A DNA stretch of 64,000 nucleotides from Alicyclobacillus pomorum DSM 14955 (GCF_000472905.1 NZ_AXAR01000003.1:3054-67053); one strand, 5' to 3'; positions 9,807-17,889 are shown, counted from the first letter of the stretch. Translations and numbers: made by a program. Notes: generated from the sequence alone by a model not told the origin.

Positions 9807-10364
9807 ATGCGTGGAAAGGCTCTGTTCGCAGTTATCGTGTTGACGTCGCTTTTGACAGGGTGCGGAGGGGCCACGTCGACCACGTCGGGAGCCAACGACG
9901 TCAAGAGTTCAACAAATCCGGCACCGGTGGTCGGAAAACAGGCGCCTTCCTTTTCCTTGCCGCAGTTAAACGGGAACGGGACCGTGTCGTTGCAGACCAT
10001 CCTTGCGCATCATCAACCTGTCATTCTCAACGTCTTTGCGTCCTGGTGCGAACCTTGCAACAATGAGGCCCCCGATTTTGTGCAGGCAGCGCACAAATAC
10101 CGCGGTAAAGTGCAGTTTGTCGGCATCGATATGACCTCGACGGAAATGAACGAGAGAGGTCCCCAGGATTTTGTCGACAAGTACAAGATCCCTTATACAG
10201 TGCTCAAGGATCCTCACGCTGCGTTCATGAATGCGTACGGCGTGTACGCGGCGCCACAGACGTTTGTCCTGTCTCCCACCGGACGGATTATCGATATTGA
10301 GCCTGGTATGTTAACAGCCAGCAAACTGGATGCAGTCGTTCAAAAGGCGCTGAATCCATCCTGA
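9807..10364 (+). CDS. Thioredoxin-fold lipoprotein, ResA/TlpA-like
   Basis: This is a predicted membrane-anchored extracytoplasmic thiol-disulfide oxidoreductase. The 185-residue product starts with a lipoprotein signal peptide (hydrophobic run, then lipobox LLTGC, Cys near residue 19), a low-complexity linker and an AhpC/TSA-thioredoxin domain with the active site WCEPC (about residues 75-79) and the cis-Pro region YAAPQTFVLSP. ATG 9807 lies eight bases after GAGGGGAAG; the GTG at 9801 is too close to it. It follows menH almost without gap, so it is probably co-transcribed. Proteins of this type reduce apocytochrome c or other exported thiols; the actual partner is unknown here. Confidence 0.85.
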   Translation: MRGKALFAVIVLTSLLTGCGGATSTTSGANDVKSSTNPAPVVGKQAPSFSLPQLNGNGTVSLQTILAHHQPVILNVFASWCEPCNNEAPDFVQAAHKYRGKVQFVGIDMTSTEMNERGPQDFVDKYKIPYTVLKDPHAAFMNAYGVYAAPQTFVLSPTGRIIDIEPGMLTASKLDAVVQKALNPS

Positions 10365-10384
10365 TGGATTGTACGGAAAACACG

Positions 10385-10414
10385 AAGGCGACGAGGCTGC
10401 GGCCCCATCGCCTT
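10385..10414. terminator. Hairpin between the convergent ResA-like and sulfocyanin genes
   Basis: AAGGCGA (10385-10391) pairs with TCGCCTT (10408-10414), with further GC pairing inside the loop and a short T-run after it. It lies between converging genes and could stop transcription from both. Confidence 0.5.
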
Positions 10415-10446
10415 TGTTCATCATGCATCCAATGTCGCGTCGAAGT

Positions 10447-11100
10447 TTACGCGGTCTTGCTGACTGTGACAGTTCCCTGATCCGTGGTGATGGTAGGGGC
10501 TTTCGCGTTTGCAACGACGTCGAATTCATCCCACATGCCGCCAGCTGCGTGGCCGGGAACGCCGCAGACCAGGGCATACTTTCCAGCCTGATTCGCCACA
10601 AAGGAGAATTTATACGGTTGGTTTTGTGGAACGCCCGACTGGAACTTGTCAGATGGGCCCGTGGATCCCTTGAAGGCTGCGGTGAATTGTCCATTTGGCG
10701 TCTCACGCTCGGACCACGGTACAAAGCCGACACTGTGATTCACGGACTGCTGATTGTTGTAGGTTACGTTCACCGTCCAGCCTGCAGGTACGGTGATTTT
10801 GAGTGCGCCCTTACTGTATCCGTTGAAGTTCATTGGGTCATCGCCATTCTTGGAAGTGATACTCAGATCCAGCGTTTTCGGCACTTTGTCCAGCGCGTAC
10901 CAAGCAGCCTGACCTTGCCCCGTCGCGCCTTGTCCTGTAGATCCGCTGGTTGGACTGACGGACGTTTGGATCTTCGGGTTTGCGGCGAAATTACGGTGCG
11001 TGACTTGGTTCGGAAGTACAAAATAACCTACAATCCAAAACACGATGGCAGAGCAGGCACCGAGCGCGACAACCAGTGCGCCGAGAGGTGAAATCTTCAT
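10447..11100 (-). CDS. Sulfocyanin-like blue copper protein
   Basis: This is a predicted membrane-anchored electron carrier on the outer face of the membrane. The 217-residue protein has one N-terminal hydrophobic segment (residues about 7-29), a Ser/Thr/Gly/Gln linker (about 48-64), then a cupredoxin domain with type-1 copper ligands readable as His122 (VNHSVGF), Cys179 and His184 (LVCGVPGH) and Met189 (GGMW). The segment MNFNGYSKGALKITVPAGW resembles sulfocyanins, known as SoxE in Sulfolobus terminal oxidase chains. GGAGG precedes ATG 11100. It lies next to menaquinone and ResA-like genes, consistent with a respiratory role, but no oxidase gene is in the window. Confidence 0.82.
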   Translation of the reverse strand: MKISPLGALVVALGACSAIVFWIVGYFVLPNQVTHRNFAANPKIQTSVSPTSGSTGQGATGQGQAAWYALDKVPKTLDLSITSKNGDDPMNFNGYSKGALKITVPAGWTVNVTYNNQQSVNHSVGFVPWSERETPNGQFTAAFKGSTGPSDKFQSGVPQNQPYKFSFVANQAGKYALVCGVPGHAAGGMWDEFDVVANAKAPTITTDQGTVTVSKTA

Positions 11101-11316
11101 GACGCATCCTCCAATCCATCTGAGCGTTCATCCGCATTCGCGAAGAGCATGTACAGGCATAGCCCTGCCCACCACCTAGGCTTCTGGGATGACCCACTAC
11201 TTTCAAGTATATCTTGTATATCAGGCGGTGAAATAGACCTGCCGGCGACAAATATACAAAAAAACCTGAAAAGTGTCACATATTTGACACAATGTTTCGT
11301 CTGGATTGTCTAACGG

Positions 11317-12009
11317 TCAAAAATAAAGGGAAGCGCCATGCTGTTTCAACCACTGCTGACTCTCCTGATACGCTGGGAAGGCCTTGGCAACGTGTGCCCA
11401 GAACCGCGCCGAGTGGTTCATCTCAAGCAGGTGGCACAACTCGTGGACCACGACGTAATCGATGATCTCTGGCGGCGCCTGAATGAGTCGCCAGTTCAAA
11501 TTGATGTTGCCGGTGCTGCTGCAGCTTCCCCAGCGCGTGCGTTGGTCTTTCACGCGGAATCCCTGATACGATACGCCGAGTTGGTGGCTCCAATGCTGCA
11601 GACGATGTTCAAAGTCAGTTTTGGCAGCCTGTTTATACCACCGCGTCAAGATGTCGTAGATCTTGTCTACGGGTGGTGAAACGTCTGGACCTGTGATGTA
11701 GAATCGGTTGTCGCGGTACGCGCAACGCCAATGCCCGGCCGTATATTCGTATTCCACTGGGGTCGGCTTCCCATGCAACCAGAATGTTGTATCCGTCCAG
11801 TGTTTGCGCGCCTGGGTATCAGACGGTGACTGCCGCAATCGCTCTTCAATCCAATCCCGGCGCGTTTCCAATATCCTTCGGATCTCATGCTCAGGGGTAT
11901 CTGCGGGGGCGAGGATTCGGACTTGACCGCTCCGAACCATCACGGTGATGGTTTTTTTACGCTTTGCACTGCGGATGACTTCCAGTTTCCCTGAAAACGG
12001 TAAGGCCAT
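11317..12009 (-). CDS. YgjP-like zinc metallopeptidase (DUF45/WLM-type)
   Basis: A 230-residue protein of the YgjP-type metallopeptidase-like family. It has the zinc motif VVHELCHLLEMNHSARFW (about residues 188-205), where HELCH gives two histidines and the glutamate, and MNHS supplies the third ligand. Upstream is the family hallmark RTRWGSCSSTGNINLNWRL. No signal peptide is seen, so it is cytosolic. ATG 12009 follows GGAGAAG. The biological substrate is unknown for this family. It diverges from the antiporter gene. Confidence 0.85.
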   Translation of the reverse strand: MALPFSGKLEVIRSAKRKKTITVMVRSGQVRILAPADTPEHEIRRILETRRDWIEERLRQSPSDTQARKHWTDTTFWLHGKPTPVEYEYTAGHWRCAYRDNRFYITGPDVSPPVDKIYDILTRWYKQAAKTDFEHRLQHWSHQLGVSYQGFRVKDQRTRWGSCSSTGNINLNWRLIQAPPEIIDYVVVHELCHLLEMNHSARFWAHVAKAFPAYQESQQWLKQHGASLYF

Positions 12010-12106
12010 GGTTCCGCTTCTCCTTTATTTCGATGGGCCTCTGACCCTCATGATATACTAGGCTGGTACTTTTGGGAATCGTGTCAGAAGGCGAGGAGGA
12101 ATGCGC

Positions 12107-13351
12107 GTGCTTCACATGGAGCATTGGGAGAGTGCCTTGTTGGTGTTGGTCGTGGTGTTTGGAGGCAGTCTCATCGCCGGAAAACTGACGGAGAAGCCGC
12201 GCATCCCGGACGTGGCTGCGTACCTGCTGCTCGGTATTTTGATTGGGCCGGCCGTGTTGAATCTGGTTTCGGAACCGATAGGATCGCAAGTGAACTTATT
12301 CATTCTCAATATCGGAGCCACCCTCATCGTGTTTGATGGAGGGCGCGCAGTGCGGTTTTCCATCCTGCGGCAAGTCTGGGTCAGCATCGGATTGCTCGCC
12401 ACCCTTGGTGTGCTGGTCTCTGCCATCGTGGTAGGTGTGGTGGCACATTGGTTGGTAGGCACACCGTGGGTGTTTTCGCTGTTGCTCGCGGGCGTCATCG
12501 CGTCTACGGACCCTGCGACGCTGATTCCTGTGTTTAAACGGGTGCCCATCTTGCCTCGACTGCAGCAGACGGTGGAATCTGAATCGGCTTTTAATGACGC
12601 GACCGCCTCTGTACTGGTCATGACGCTGCTCAGCTTGGTGACAGCGAAAGGTGCATTCCACTGGTACGCACCCATTGTGGGCTTTGTGAGTTCGTCCGTC
12701 ACGGGTCTCGTGGTGGGATTTGTATGCGGTTTGCTTGCGTTGTGGTTGGTATCCGAACGAGGGTGGGGGCTATTTCGCGACTACGGATCGATGGTCATGC
12801 TGGTGTTGGCACTGGGTGCCTATGAGCTGGCGGAAGTGTTCCAAGCCAGCGGTCTGATGGCGGCTTTCACGGCGGGCGTCGTGACCGGAAACGGCGCGTC
12901 GTTTGGGTGGCCGTTGTCCAAGCACACGGAAGCTAACGTGAACCACTTTGGAAACTCCATCACTTTGATTATGCGCATGCTCATCTTTGTCTTTCTCGGC
13001 ACTCAGGTCGACTTCTCGGAGGTCCGGCACTACCTGTGGGTAGGCATTTTGTTGGTGGCTGTCCTGATGTTTGTCGCGCGACCGCTGTCCGTGCTGTCGT
13101 CTGTCCTTGTGGACGGGCGAGCACGATGGAACTGGCGCGAAATTTTGTTCATGTTCTGGGTGCGCGAAACCGGCGTGATCCCCGCGGCACTGGCCGGGAT
13201 GATTGCTGCAGAGCAAGTGCCTTTTGCAAAGCTGATTGGCGCGGTCACATTTCTGGCGATTCTGGCCACGATTTTGGTACAAGCCAGTACAACGCCGTTT
13301 GTCGCAAACCACTTGAGGGTTGCCGTAGAAGGGGAGGAATTGGATGTCTAA
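12107..13351 (+). CDS. Na+/H+ antiporter, CPA1/NhaP-type
   Basis: A 414-residue membrane protein with about 11-13 hydrophobic segments and the cation/proton antiporter fold. Supporting motifs are RIPDVAAYLLLGILIGP at the first core helix, FDGGRAVRF, and the ion-site stretch ASTDPATLIPVFKR, followed by SESAFNDATASV, which is characteristic of CPA1 exchangers (the FND Asp is expected to bind the ion). It would exchange cytoplasmic Na+ or K+ for protons. GTG 12107 is preferred because GAGGAGG lies seven bases upstream; ATG 12101 is only one base from it. It forms a monocistronic unit ending at a perfect hairpin. Confidence 0.85.
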   Translation: MLHMEHWESALLVLVVVFGGSLIAGKLTEKPRIPDVAAYLLLGILIGPAVLNLVSEPIGSQVNLFILNIGATLIVFDGGRAVRFSILRQVWVSIGLLATLGVLVSAIVVGVVAHWLVGTPWVFSLLLAGVIASTDPATLIPVFKRVPILPRLQQTVESESAFNDATASVLVMTLLSLVTAKGAFHWYAPIVGFVSSSVTGLVVGFVCGLLALWLVSERGWGLFRDYGSMVMLVLALGAYELAEVFQASGLMAAFTAGVVTGNGASFGWPLSKHTEANVNHFGNSITLIMRMLIFVFLGTQVDFSEVRHYLWVGILLVAVLMFVARPLSVLSSVLVDGRARWNWREILFMFWVRETGVIPAALAGMIAAEQVPFAKLIGAVTFLAILATILVQASTTPFVANHLRVAVEGEELDV

Positions 13352-13365
13352 ATGCCGAGACTGCG

Positions 13366-13399
13366 CAATCGGCGTCTTGTTCAGGCAAGACGCCGATTG
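13366..13399. terminator. Perfect hairpin between the antiporter and flavin reductase genes
   Basis: A 14-bp perfect stem, CAATCGGCGTCTTG (13366-13379) with 13386-13399, has a 6-base loop. There is no long T-run on either side. It sits between convergent genes, so a bidirectional terminator is likely. Confidence 0.7.
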
Positions 13400-13423
13400 G
13401 ATCTCTGCAGACACGTCGGTCGC

Positions 13424-13900
13424 TTACTTCGCGAGCTCCCGGTATTTTCCGTGGAAATACAGGAGAGGTTCTTTGCTTTCGTCCACCGACGAGTGTTCCA
13501 CTTGTCCTATGTAGATAAAGTGGTCTCCGCCATCTACCTCTTGGGTCACTTTGCACTCCAGATGCGCCAAAACGCCTTCGAGAACAGGAACACCAAGTGT
13601 TCCGATGCGGTAGGATACGCCTGCGAACTTGTCCTCTCGACGTGAAGCAAAGTGGTTGGAGACATCCGACTGATCACTGCTCAAAATGTTCACTCCGAAT
13701 ACGCGGCTGGTCCGGAGCAGTGGAATCACGGACGAGCGTTTATCGATACAAATCAAGATATACGGGGGATCAAGCGATACAGAACTGAACGCCGATACCG
13801 TCAATCCTCCGAGTTTACCGTCAACGGCAGTGGTCACTACGGTGACACCGCTGGCGAACCGACCCAGCGCATGCCGGAAATCATCTGCACTCACTGGCAC
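13424..13900 (-). CDS. Flavin reductase family protein
   Basis: A 158-residue protein of the flavin reductase domain family (split-barrel FMN-binding, HpaC-like). Typical features are FASGVTVVTT near the N-terminus, GLTVSAFSSVSLDPP, the FMN-site CIDKRSSV and FGVNILSSDQSDVSNHFA. Such enzymes use NAD(P)H to reduce free FMN/FAD for a partner monooxygenase. No oxygenase partner is adjacent, so its role is open. The start is the GTG at 13900, behind GAGAGGGGG. It is transcribed in the same direction as the CoA-transferase genes but separated from them by about 175 bases. Confidence 0.82.
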   Translation of the reverse strand: MPVSADDFRHALGRFASGVTVVTTAVDGKLGGLTVSAFSSVSLDPPYILICIDKRSSVIPLLRTSRVFGVNILSSDQSDVSNHFASRREDKFAGVSYRIGTLGVPVLEGVLAHLECKVTQEVDGGDHFIYIGQVEHSSVDESKEPLLYFHGKYRELAK

Positions 13901-14010
13901 AGCGGTAACCCCCTCTCGAAAGTTCCAAAAGTTTCAATACGCATACTGTTCTATTGTATCAGAAGCGGCATCCAAAGCGGAATGACGCAAGGGGACACAA
14001 GAAGGCCGTC

Positions 14011-14042
14011 GGCGGTCAACGAAACCTGCCAACGGCTCTCTC
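14011..14042 (-). terminator. Weak hairpin after scoB
   Basis: GCCGTCGGCGGT pairs imperfectly with ACCTGCCAACGGC, with one G-T pair and one bulge. It lies just past scoB on the minus strand and is followed by a mixed pyrimidine stretch rather than a clean T-run. Confidence 0.4.
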
Positions 14043-14076
14043 CATGCGCATATGAGAATGATTGACCCGATGTCGG

Positions 14077-14745
14077 CTACCCGCGTTGGGTAGGGATGGG
14101 CTTCACGCCTTCTGGGGGAATGATGAGATCGGCAGCAGTCAGACGTTTGACTTCTTCAATGCTGTGTCCATCTGCGACTTCGCGCAGCACGAGTCCTTTG
14201 TCCGTGACGTCCATCACGGCGTAGTCGGTAATGATGCGGTGAACCACGCGCTTTCCGGTGAGTGGCAACCGACATTCCTTGAGAATTTTGGGTTCACCTT
14301 GTTTGTTGACATGCTCCATGGTGACGATGACACGTTTGGCGCCGTGAACAAGATCCATGGCCCCGCCCATGCCTTTGACCATTTTTCCTGGAATCATCCA
14401 GTTTGCCAAGTCGCCCTTTTCTGACACTTCCATTGCACCTAAGATAGCGACGTCAATGTGGCCGCCGCGAATCATCGCGAAAGATTCAGCGCTGTTGAAG
14501 TAGCAGGCTCCGGGCAACACAGTGACCGTCTCTTTGCCTGCATTAATCAAGTCCGGGTCTTCCTCCCCTTCGTAGGGGTACGGTCCTGTACCTAACAACC
14601 CGTTCTCTGAATGTAAAATCACAGTGATGTCCTCAGGAATGTAATTCGCCACCAGTGTCGGCATCCCAATCCCCAGGTTGACGTAGTGGCCGTCATCAAT
14701 TTCAAGTGCAGCCCGTTGGACGATTTCATCGCGCGTCAAAGGCAT
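14077..14745 (-). CDS. scoB: 3-oxoacid CoA-transferase, subunit B
   Basis: The 222-residue beta subunit of a succinyl-CoA:3-ketoacid (acetoacetate-type) CoA-transferase. It has the family pattern [17 protein letters not shown] at the N-terminus and [12 protein letters not shown], which holds the catalytic glutamate that forms the CoA thioester. [14 protein letters not shown] and the terminal [14 protein letters not shown] region match the family length and end. It lies 42 bases after scoA in the same direction; the two subunits are encoded as a pair. The substrate is inferred from family membership; adipate- or butyrate-type transferases are related alternatives. Confidence 0.88.
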   Translation of the reverse strand: MPLTRDEIVQRAALEIDDGHYVNLGIGMPTLVANYIPEDITVILHSENGLLGTGPYPYEGEEDPDLINAGKETVTVLPGACYFNSAESFAMIRGGHIDVAILGAMEVSEKGDLANWMIPGKMVKGMGGAMDLVHGAKRVIVTMEHVNKQGEPKILKECRLPLTGKRVVHRIITDYAVMDVTDKGLVLREVADGHSIEEVKRLTAADLIIPPEGVKPIPTQRG

Positions 14746-14787
14746 GTTTTCATCGCTCCTCCCGCATACAGTTTGAGCTACTCACGG

Positions 14788-15489
14788 TCACGATGGACGT
14801 GGGCGTGTGGTCCTGCGTTCAATCCGTTTCTCGTAAGAAGGGCCTACCACAATGCGCTGGACGTAGATGCTCGGGGTATGGATCTCGTGGGGATCCAGTT
14901 CGCCTGGCTCTACGAGTTCTTCCACTTCAACAATCGTAATTTTTCCAGCGGCCGCCATCATCGGATTGAAGTTTTGGGCGGTTTTACGGTAAATGACATT
15001 ACCCAACGTATCCGCCTTCCAGCCCTTGATGAGGGCGTAATCTCCACGGATTGGCATCTCCAGGACGTATTCACGCCCGTCAATGACGCGTGTTTCTTTA
15101 CCTTCCGCCACGACGGTCCCCACGCCGGCCGGTGTGTAAAAGCCGCCAATGCCAGCTCCGCCAGCGCGAACGCGCTCGGCCAACGTTCCTTGCGGAACCA
15201 GTTCCACTTCTAGCTCGCCGCTCAAAAACTGTCTTTCAAACGTTTTGTTTTCACCGACGTAGGAAGAAATCATTTTCCGGATCTGTCGGGTCTGCAGTAG
15301 CAGTCCCAGCCCCCAGTCGTCAACACCACAGTTGTTGCTGACACAGGTGAGATCTTTCGTGCCTTGGTCGCGCAGCGCGATAATCAGATTTTCTGGAATG
15401 CCTACGAGTCCAAAGCCGCCGACTAATAGAGTAGATCCATCCGGAATGTCGCGGACAGCATCCGCAGCGGACGCAAAGACCTTGTTCAA
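14788..15489 (-). CDS. scoA: 3-oxoacid CoA-transferase, subunit A
   Basis: The 233-residue alpha subunit of the CoA-transferase, working with the neighbouring subunit B to move CoA from succinyl-CoA to an acetoacetate-type acid. Motifs are the glycine loop [44 protein letters not shown] and the C-terminal [20 protein letters not shown] 15489 is chosen because AGGAGGG lies seven bases upstream. The longer frame to 15558 adds unrelated residues and has no ribosome binding site. It diverges from the LysM-NlpC gene; the intervening 300 bases hold that gene's promoter and riboswitch. Confidence 0.88.
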   Translation of the reverse strand: MNKVFASAADAVRDIPDGSTLLVGGFGLVGIPENLIIALRDQGTKDLTCVSNNCGVDDWGLGLLLQTRQIRKMISSYVGENKTFERQFLSGELEVELVPQGTLAERVRAGGAGIGGFYTPAGVGTVVAEGKETRVIDGREYVLEMPIRGDYALIKGWKADTLGNVIYRKTAQNFNPMMAAAGKITIVEVEELVEPGELDPHEIHTPSIYVQRIVVGPSYEKRIERRTTRPRPS

Positions 15490-15612
15490 ACCCAATCCCT
15501 CCTGCCACCGAAGACCTGTTTTCAATCCTATTACCGCACAGTCATCGCGGTTATGCAAGCGTTTTCGCGGACATCCCCCCCGTTTTCGCCCTCAAATTCT
15601 ATGAATCTTCGA

Positions 15613-15640
15613 TTGCTGGTTCAAGAGCCGCTGATATAAT
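15613..15640 (+). promoter_or_regulatory. Sigma-A-type promoter for the LysM-NlpC/P60 gene
   Basis: TTGCTG (15613-15618), a 16-base spacer and TATAAT (15635-15640). Transcription would begin near 15647, giving a leader of about 150 bases that coincides with the riboswitch-like region. Confidence 0.7.
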
Positions 15641-15644
15641 GTAC

Positions 15645-15795
15645 ATGGCGCATAAAAATACATATCCGAACTCCGTTGCGCCGGAGGCGGGGGATTCATG
15701 GATTGGTGCGAATCTGTACGTGAGATCACTGCTCAGGGCAACCCCCATATTCAGAGCCCGTCAACGAACCCCGCAGGAAGAAAAGGGGCTGTATC
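15645..15795 (+). promoter_or_regulatory. c-di-AMP (ydaO/yuaA) riboswitch-like leader
   Basis: Between the promoter and the signal-peptide GTG lies sequence with the ydaO pattern in the right order: GGAGGCGGGGGATTCA near 15684-15699, GGTGCGAATCTG near 15704-15715, AGGGCAACC near 15736-15744, GCCCGTCAACGAACCCCGC near 15756-15774, and AGGAAGAAAAGGGG to 15788. Outer pairing GGCGCA/TGCGCC is possible at the 5' side. The ydaO class binds c-di-AMP and often controls cell-wall hydrolases and osmolyte transporters in Firmicutes. The gene here is a LysM-NlpC/P60 hydrolase, a typical target. Confidence 0.75.
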
Positions 15796-15796
15796 A

Positions 15797-16540
15797 GTGA
15801 ACCGCTTGGCCAAGCTGTTTCTTTCAGCTGCCCTTGTCACCGTCGCAGGGCCTTCGGTGAGCTTTGCGGCCACCGCACACACATACGGTCAGAAGCAGGG
15901 TGTGAAGAACGCCCCGTCACATGCTATCGTGCGTGAAGAATTTTCGGACATCCACTTCACGACGAACCAGCAGAGAACCACCACGTACATAGTGAAGTCC
16001 GGAGACACTTTGTGGGGTATCGCAACGCGCTTTCACACGACCGTCTCGAATTTGGCAAGTCTGAATCATCTCAACAGTAAGGCCATATTGAAGGTGGGGC
16101 AACATTTGAAGGTGCCTTTGAGCCAGAGGACCAGTAGCCGTTCGGGCAGTGGGTTGCTCAGTATGGCGATTGACCTGAAAGGGCAACTCGTTGCCCAGTA
16201 CGCAAGAACTTTCGTCGGTGCACCGTATCAGTGGGCGGGCACGACACCGAACGGATTTGATTGCTCTGGGCTGGTCTTCTACGTGTACAGGGATTTCGGG
16301 TTCAGTCTGCCGCGTTCAAGTTACGGAATGTACGGCATCGGATCTCCTGTACGGTCCAACGACTTGGCACCGGGTGACCTGGTGTTTTTCAACACGGATG
16401 GGCCTGGGGCATCACACGTCGGTATTTTCTTGGGTGGAGGTCAATTCATCAGCGCCGAGCGGAACGGCGTCAATATTGCGTCACTGTTTGACTCCTATTG
16501 GGGATTGCACTATCTTGGCGCACGCGATGTGTTACATTGA
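15797..16540 (+). CDS. Secreted LysM and NlpC/P60 cell-wall endopeptidase
   Basis: This is an exported peptidoglycan hydrolase that would cut stem peptides. The 247-residue protein has a signal peptide (residues 1-24, ending SVSFAA), one LysM domain (about 57-102: TYIVKSGDTLWGIATRFHTT) and a C-terminal NlpC/P60 domain. Catalytic residues visible are Cys in NGFDCSGLVFYVY, His in GASHVGIFLGGG, and a following polar residue near FISAERNGV. GTG 15797 gives the signal peptide directly; the in-frame ATG 15698 lies inside the riboswitch-like leader and adds 33 unlikely residues. The gene is monocistronic, with a hairpin terminator after it. Expression is probably tuned by c-di-AMP. Confidence 0.9.
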   Translation: MNRLAKLFLSAALVTVAGPSVSFAATAHTYGQKQGVKNAPSHAIVREEFSDIHFTTNQQRTTTYIVKSGDTLWGIATRFHTTVSNLASLNHLNSKAILKVGQHLKVPLSQRTSSRSGSGLLSMAIDLKGQLVAQYARTFVGAPYQWAGTTPNGFDCSGLVFYVYRDFGFSLPRSSYGMYGIGSPVRSNDLAPGDLVFFNTDGPGASHVGIFLGGGQFISAERNGVNIASLFDSYWGLHYLGARDVLH

Positions 16541-16559
16541 TCACGTATCCAAGAAAGAA

Positions 16560-16594
16560 CCGTAAAAAGGGCACAGGGTGTGCCCTGTTTACGG
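16560..16594. terminator. Strong hairpin after the LysM-NlpC gene
   Basis: CCGTAAAAAGGGCACA (16560-16575) pairs with TGTGCCCTGTTTACGG (16579-16594), with one mismatch. It sits 20 bases after the stop and also lies downstream of the small minus-strand gene ending at 16641. Confidence 0.75.
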
Positions 16595-16640
16595 TTGCTT
16601 AGAAAGAAAACAGGCGCCATGTGCGCCCGGCACGATTGCA

Positions 16641-16778
16641 TTATGTGAGTGCATGTAGGGACACGTAACCAATGGTCCCGCTGACAATCATCACCGCTGT
16701 AAACACTGCAATTCGCTCGCCGATTCTCCACAGTTTCTCTAACCCAGCGATGGGATTCGCCATGTCGTGATTTTTCAT
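16641..16778 (-). CDS. Small single-pass membrane protein (45 aa), unknown
   Basis: No family is recognised. ATG 16778 follows GAAGGTG with good spacing. The 45-residue product has an amphipathic N-terminal half (NPIAGLEKLWRIGERI) and one hydrophobic segment (residues about 23-42: AVFTAVMIVSGTIGYVSLHA). It ends in TAA just before the shared hairpin at 16560-16594. Codon use looks native. A small membrane protein is plausible; no function can be assigned. Confidence 0.55.
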   Translation of the reverse strand: MKNHDMANPIAGLEKLWRIGERIAVFTAVMIVSGTIGYVSLHALT

Positions 16779-16950
16779 GAAGATCACCTTCTTCAAATGG
16801 GCATCCACCCTTGCTTGGAGTTAGTTTATCATGTCCGCCTGTCCGCAGTACAGCGATGCGCTCGGCCATTTGTGAAGCTTCTGTCACGGTTTTCTCGAAT
16901 TTTCACTCATTTTGCAGTGCCGTGTCGTCACCACGGCTTTCGGATCATTG

Positions 16951-16980
16951 GACACGGGCGCCGCGAAGGGCGCCTGTGTC
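16951..16980 (-). terminator. Hairpin after the 64-aa ORF
   Basis: GACACGGGCGCC (16951-16962) pairs with GGCGCCTGTGTC (16969-16980), with one G-T pair and a 6-base loop. It is 15 bases beyond the stop of the 64-residue minus-strand ORF, without a T-run. Confidence 0.55.
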
Positions 16981-16994
16981 GATGATGCGGGACG

Positions 16995-17189
16995 TCATTT
17001 CAGGGGAGATTGGCTGCCGGGGGTGTTGATTCGCTCTGCGTCTTCGGGCCTGGCGGTGCGAACTGCGATGCCAGGCGTACCGTCGCCATGTGCATTGAAC
17101 TTGCGCAGGAACTCCGTTGCATCATTTCGCAGCTTTTCGGGTGCGATATAGCGAAAAGGGTAGCCTGGAGTGCGAGGCGATGTTTTCAT
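16995..17189 (-). CDS. Small hypothetical protein (64 aa)
   Basis: Not recognised. The ATG at 17189 is preceded by GGGGAGG with nine-base spacing, which is strong support for translation. The 64-residue product is polar and basic, with a central helix-like stretch (PEKLRNDATEFLRKFNAHGD) and a Pro/Gly-rich C-terminus, and no signal or membrane segment. The hairpin at 16951-16980 follows it. It could be a small sporulation or regulatory protein, but nothing in the sequence shows that. Confidence 0.55.
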   Translation of the reverse strand: MKTSPRTPGYPFRYIAPEKLRNDATEFLRKFNAHGDGTPGIAVRTARPEDAERINTPGSQSPLK

Positions 17190-17300
17190 GCTCGATTCCT
17201 CCCCGAAAGATGGTGTACCGCACGCTTAGCGTGGCCCTGCTGCTCCAGATTATGAAGGGGAACGATGGCATATTGAAGAACACGCTTCAAGCGGGAGAGA

Positions 17301-17462
17301 TCAGATCATTTCCCCGATGGTTGCGTGGTCGGAGGCGGTGACGCGAAAGAGGCGGTAGACCAAGGTCTCCGCCTCTTCGTTGTAAGGTGCGTACTGACGT
17401 ACTGTCGCAACCACATCCCTTACCGATGTTTCAATCAGAAGGTTTGAGTCACCATGACACAT
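17301..17462 (-). CDS. Small hypothetical protein (53 aa)
   Basis: Not recognised. TAAGGAGG stands three bases before ATG 17462, a short but usable spacing. The product reads SNLLIETSVRDVVATVRQYA then NEEAETLVYRLFRV, predicted largely helical and without a membrane segment. The frame is open further upstream, to 17681, but that part lacks a ribosome binding site and overlaps the 61-residue plus-strand ORF. Real status is uncertain. Confidence 0.45.
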   Translation of the reverse strand: MCHGDSNLLIETSVRDVVATVRQYAPYNEEAETLVYRLFRVTASDHATIGEMI

Positions 17463-17679
17463 CAGCCTCCTTACATGACGTAGTATGTGCATCGAGTTCA
17501 GTAGTATTCGTCGAACTTGATGAATACTTGGAATGGAACGTGGAACTTGTTCCGAAGCGTCCGACGTTTTGTTGGATGAATTTTTTGATTGCGACATGAT
17601 TCGACACAAACAGTCAGGTCCATCGTGGTATTTTGTTGGCATTCGACACCAGGCGAAAGGTTGGGGGGGTGTTACGGAC

Positions 17680-17865
17680 ATGGTTGACTACCGAAATAGA
17701 CCCCAGGAAAGTCCGCTTGCGTGGTGCCCTCACTGCGGACGACTGATTGGCGCGCAATGGGTGGATACGATGATGAAGACAGTCTTTCATGTATGCATCA
17801 GTGGCGTCTACCCATACGCTGTCTGCGTGAAGCACAAAGGAAAAACGCAAAGTCAAACGGCTTGA
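17680..17865 (+). CDS. Small protein with a CPHC zinc-ribbon-like motif (61 aa)
   Basis: No known family is assigned. ATG 17680 follows GGGGGGGTG. The 61-residue product has WCPHCGRLIGAQWVD (a CxxC pair, about residues 15-29) and two further Cys, in FHVCISG and YAVCVKH, so a four-Cys zinc site is possible. A strong T-tailed hairpin follows at 17890, which supports transcription on the plus strand. It partly overlaps the weak upstream extension of the 53-residue minus-strand ORF. Confidence 0.5.
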   Translation: MVDYRNRPQESPLAWCPHCGRLIGAQWVDTMMKTVFHVCISGVYPYAVCVKHKGKTQSQTA

Positions 17866-17889
17866 TAATCTGATTGACGTTCATCTCTC

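Noticed and set aside
10369-11091. A 240-residue plus-strand frame opposite the sulfocyanin gene
   Set aside because: The minus strand encodes a clear cupredoxin with all four copper ligands; the plus frame has no family features or ribosome binding site.
12770-13414. A 214-residue minus-strand frame opposite the antiporter
   Set aside because: His/Gln/Arg-rich shadow of a membrane-protein gene, with no start signal.
15698-15796. ATG 15698 as start of the LysM-NlpC gene
   Set aside because: It has a fair ribosome-binding-like sequence, but that GGAGGCGGGGG is part of the riboswitch core, and the product would carry 33 residues before the signal peptide.
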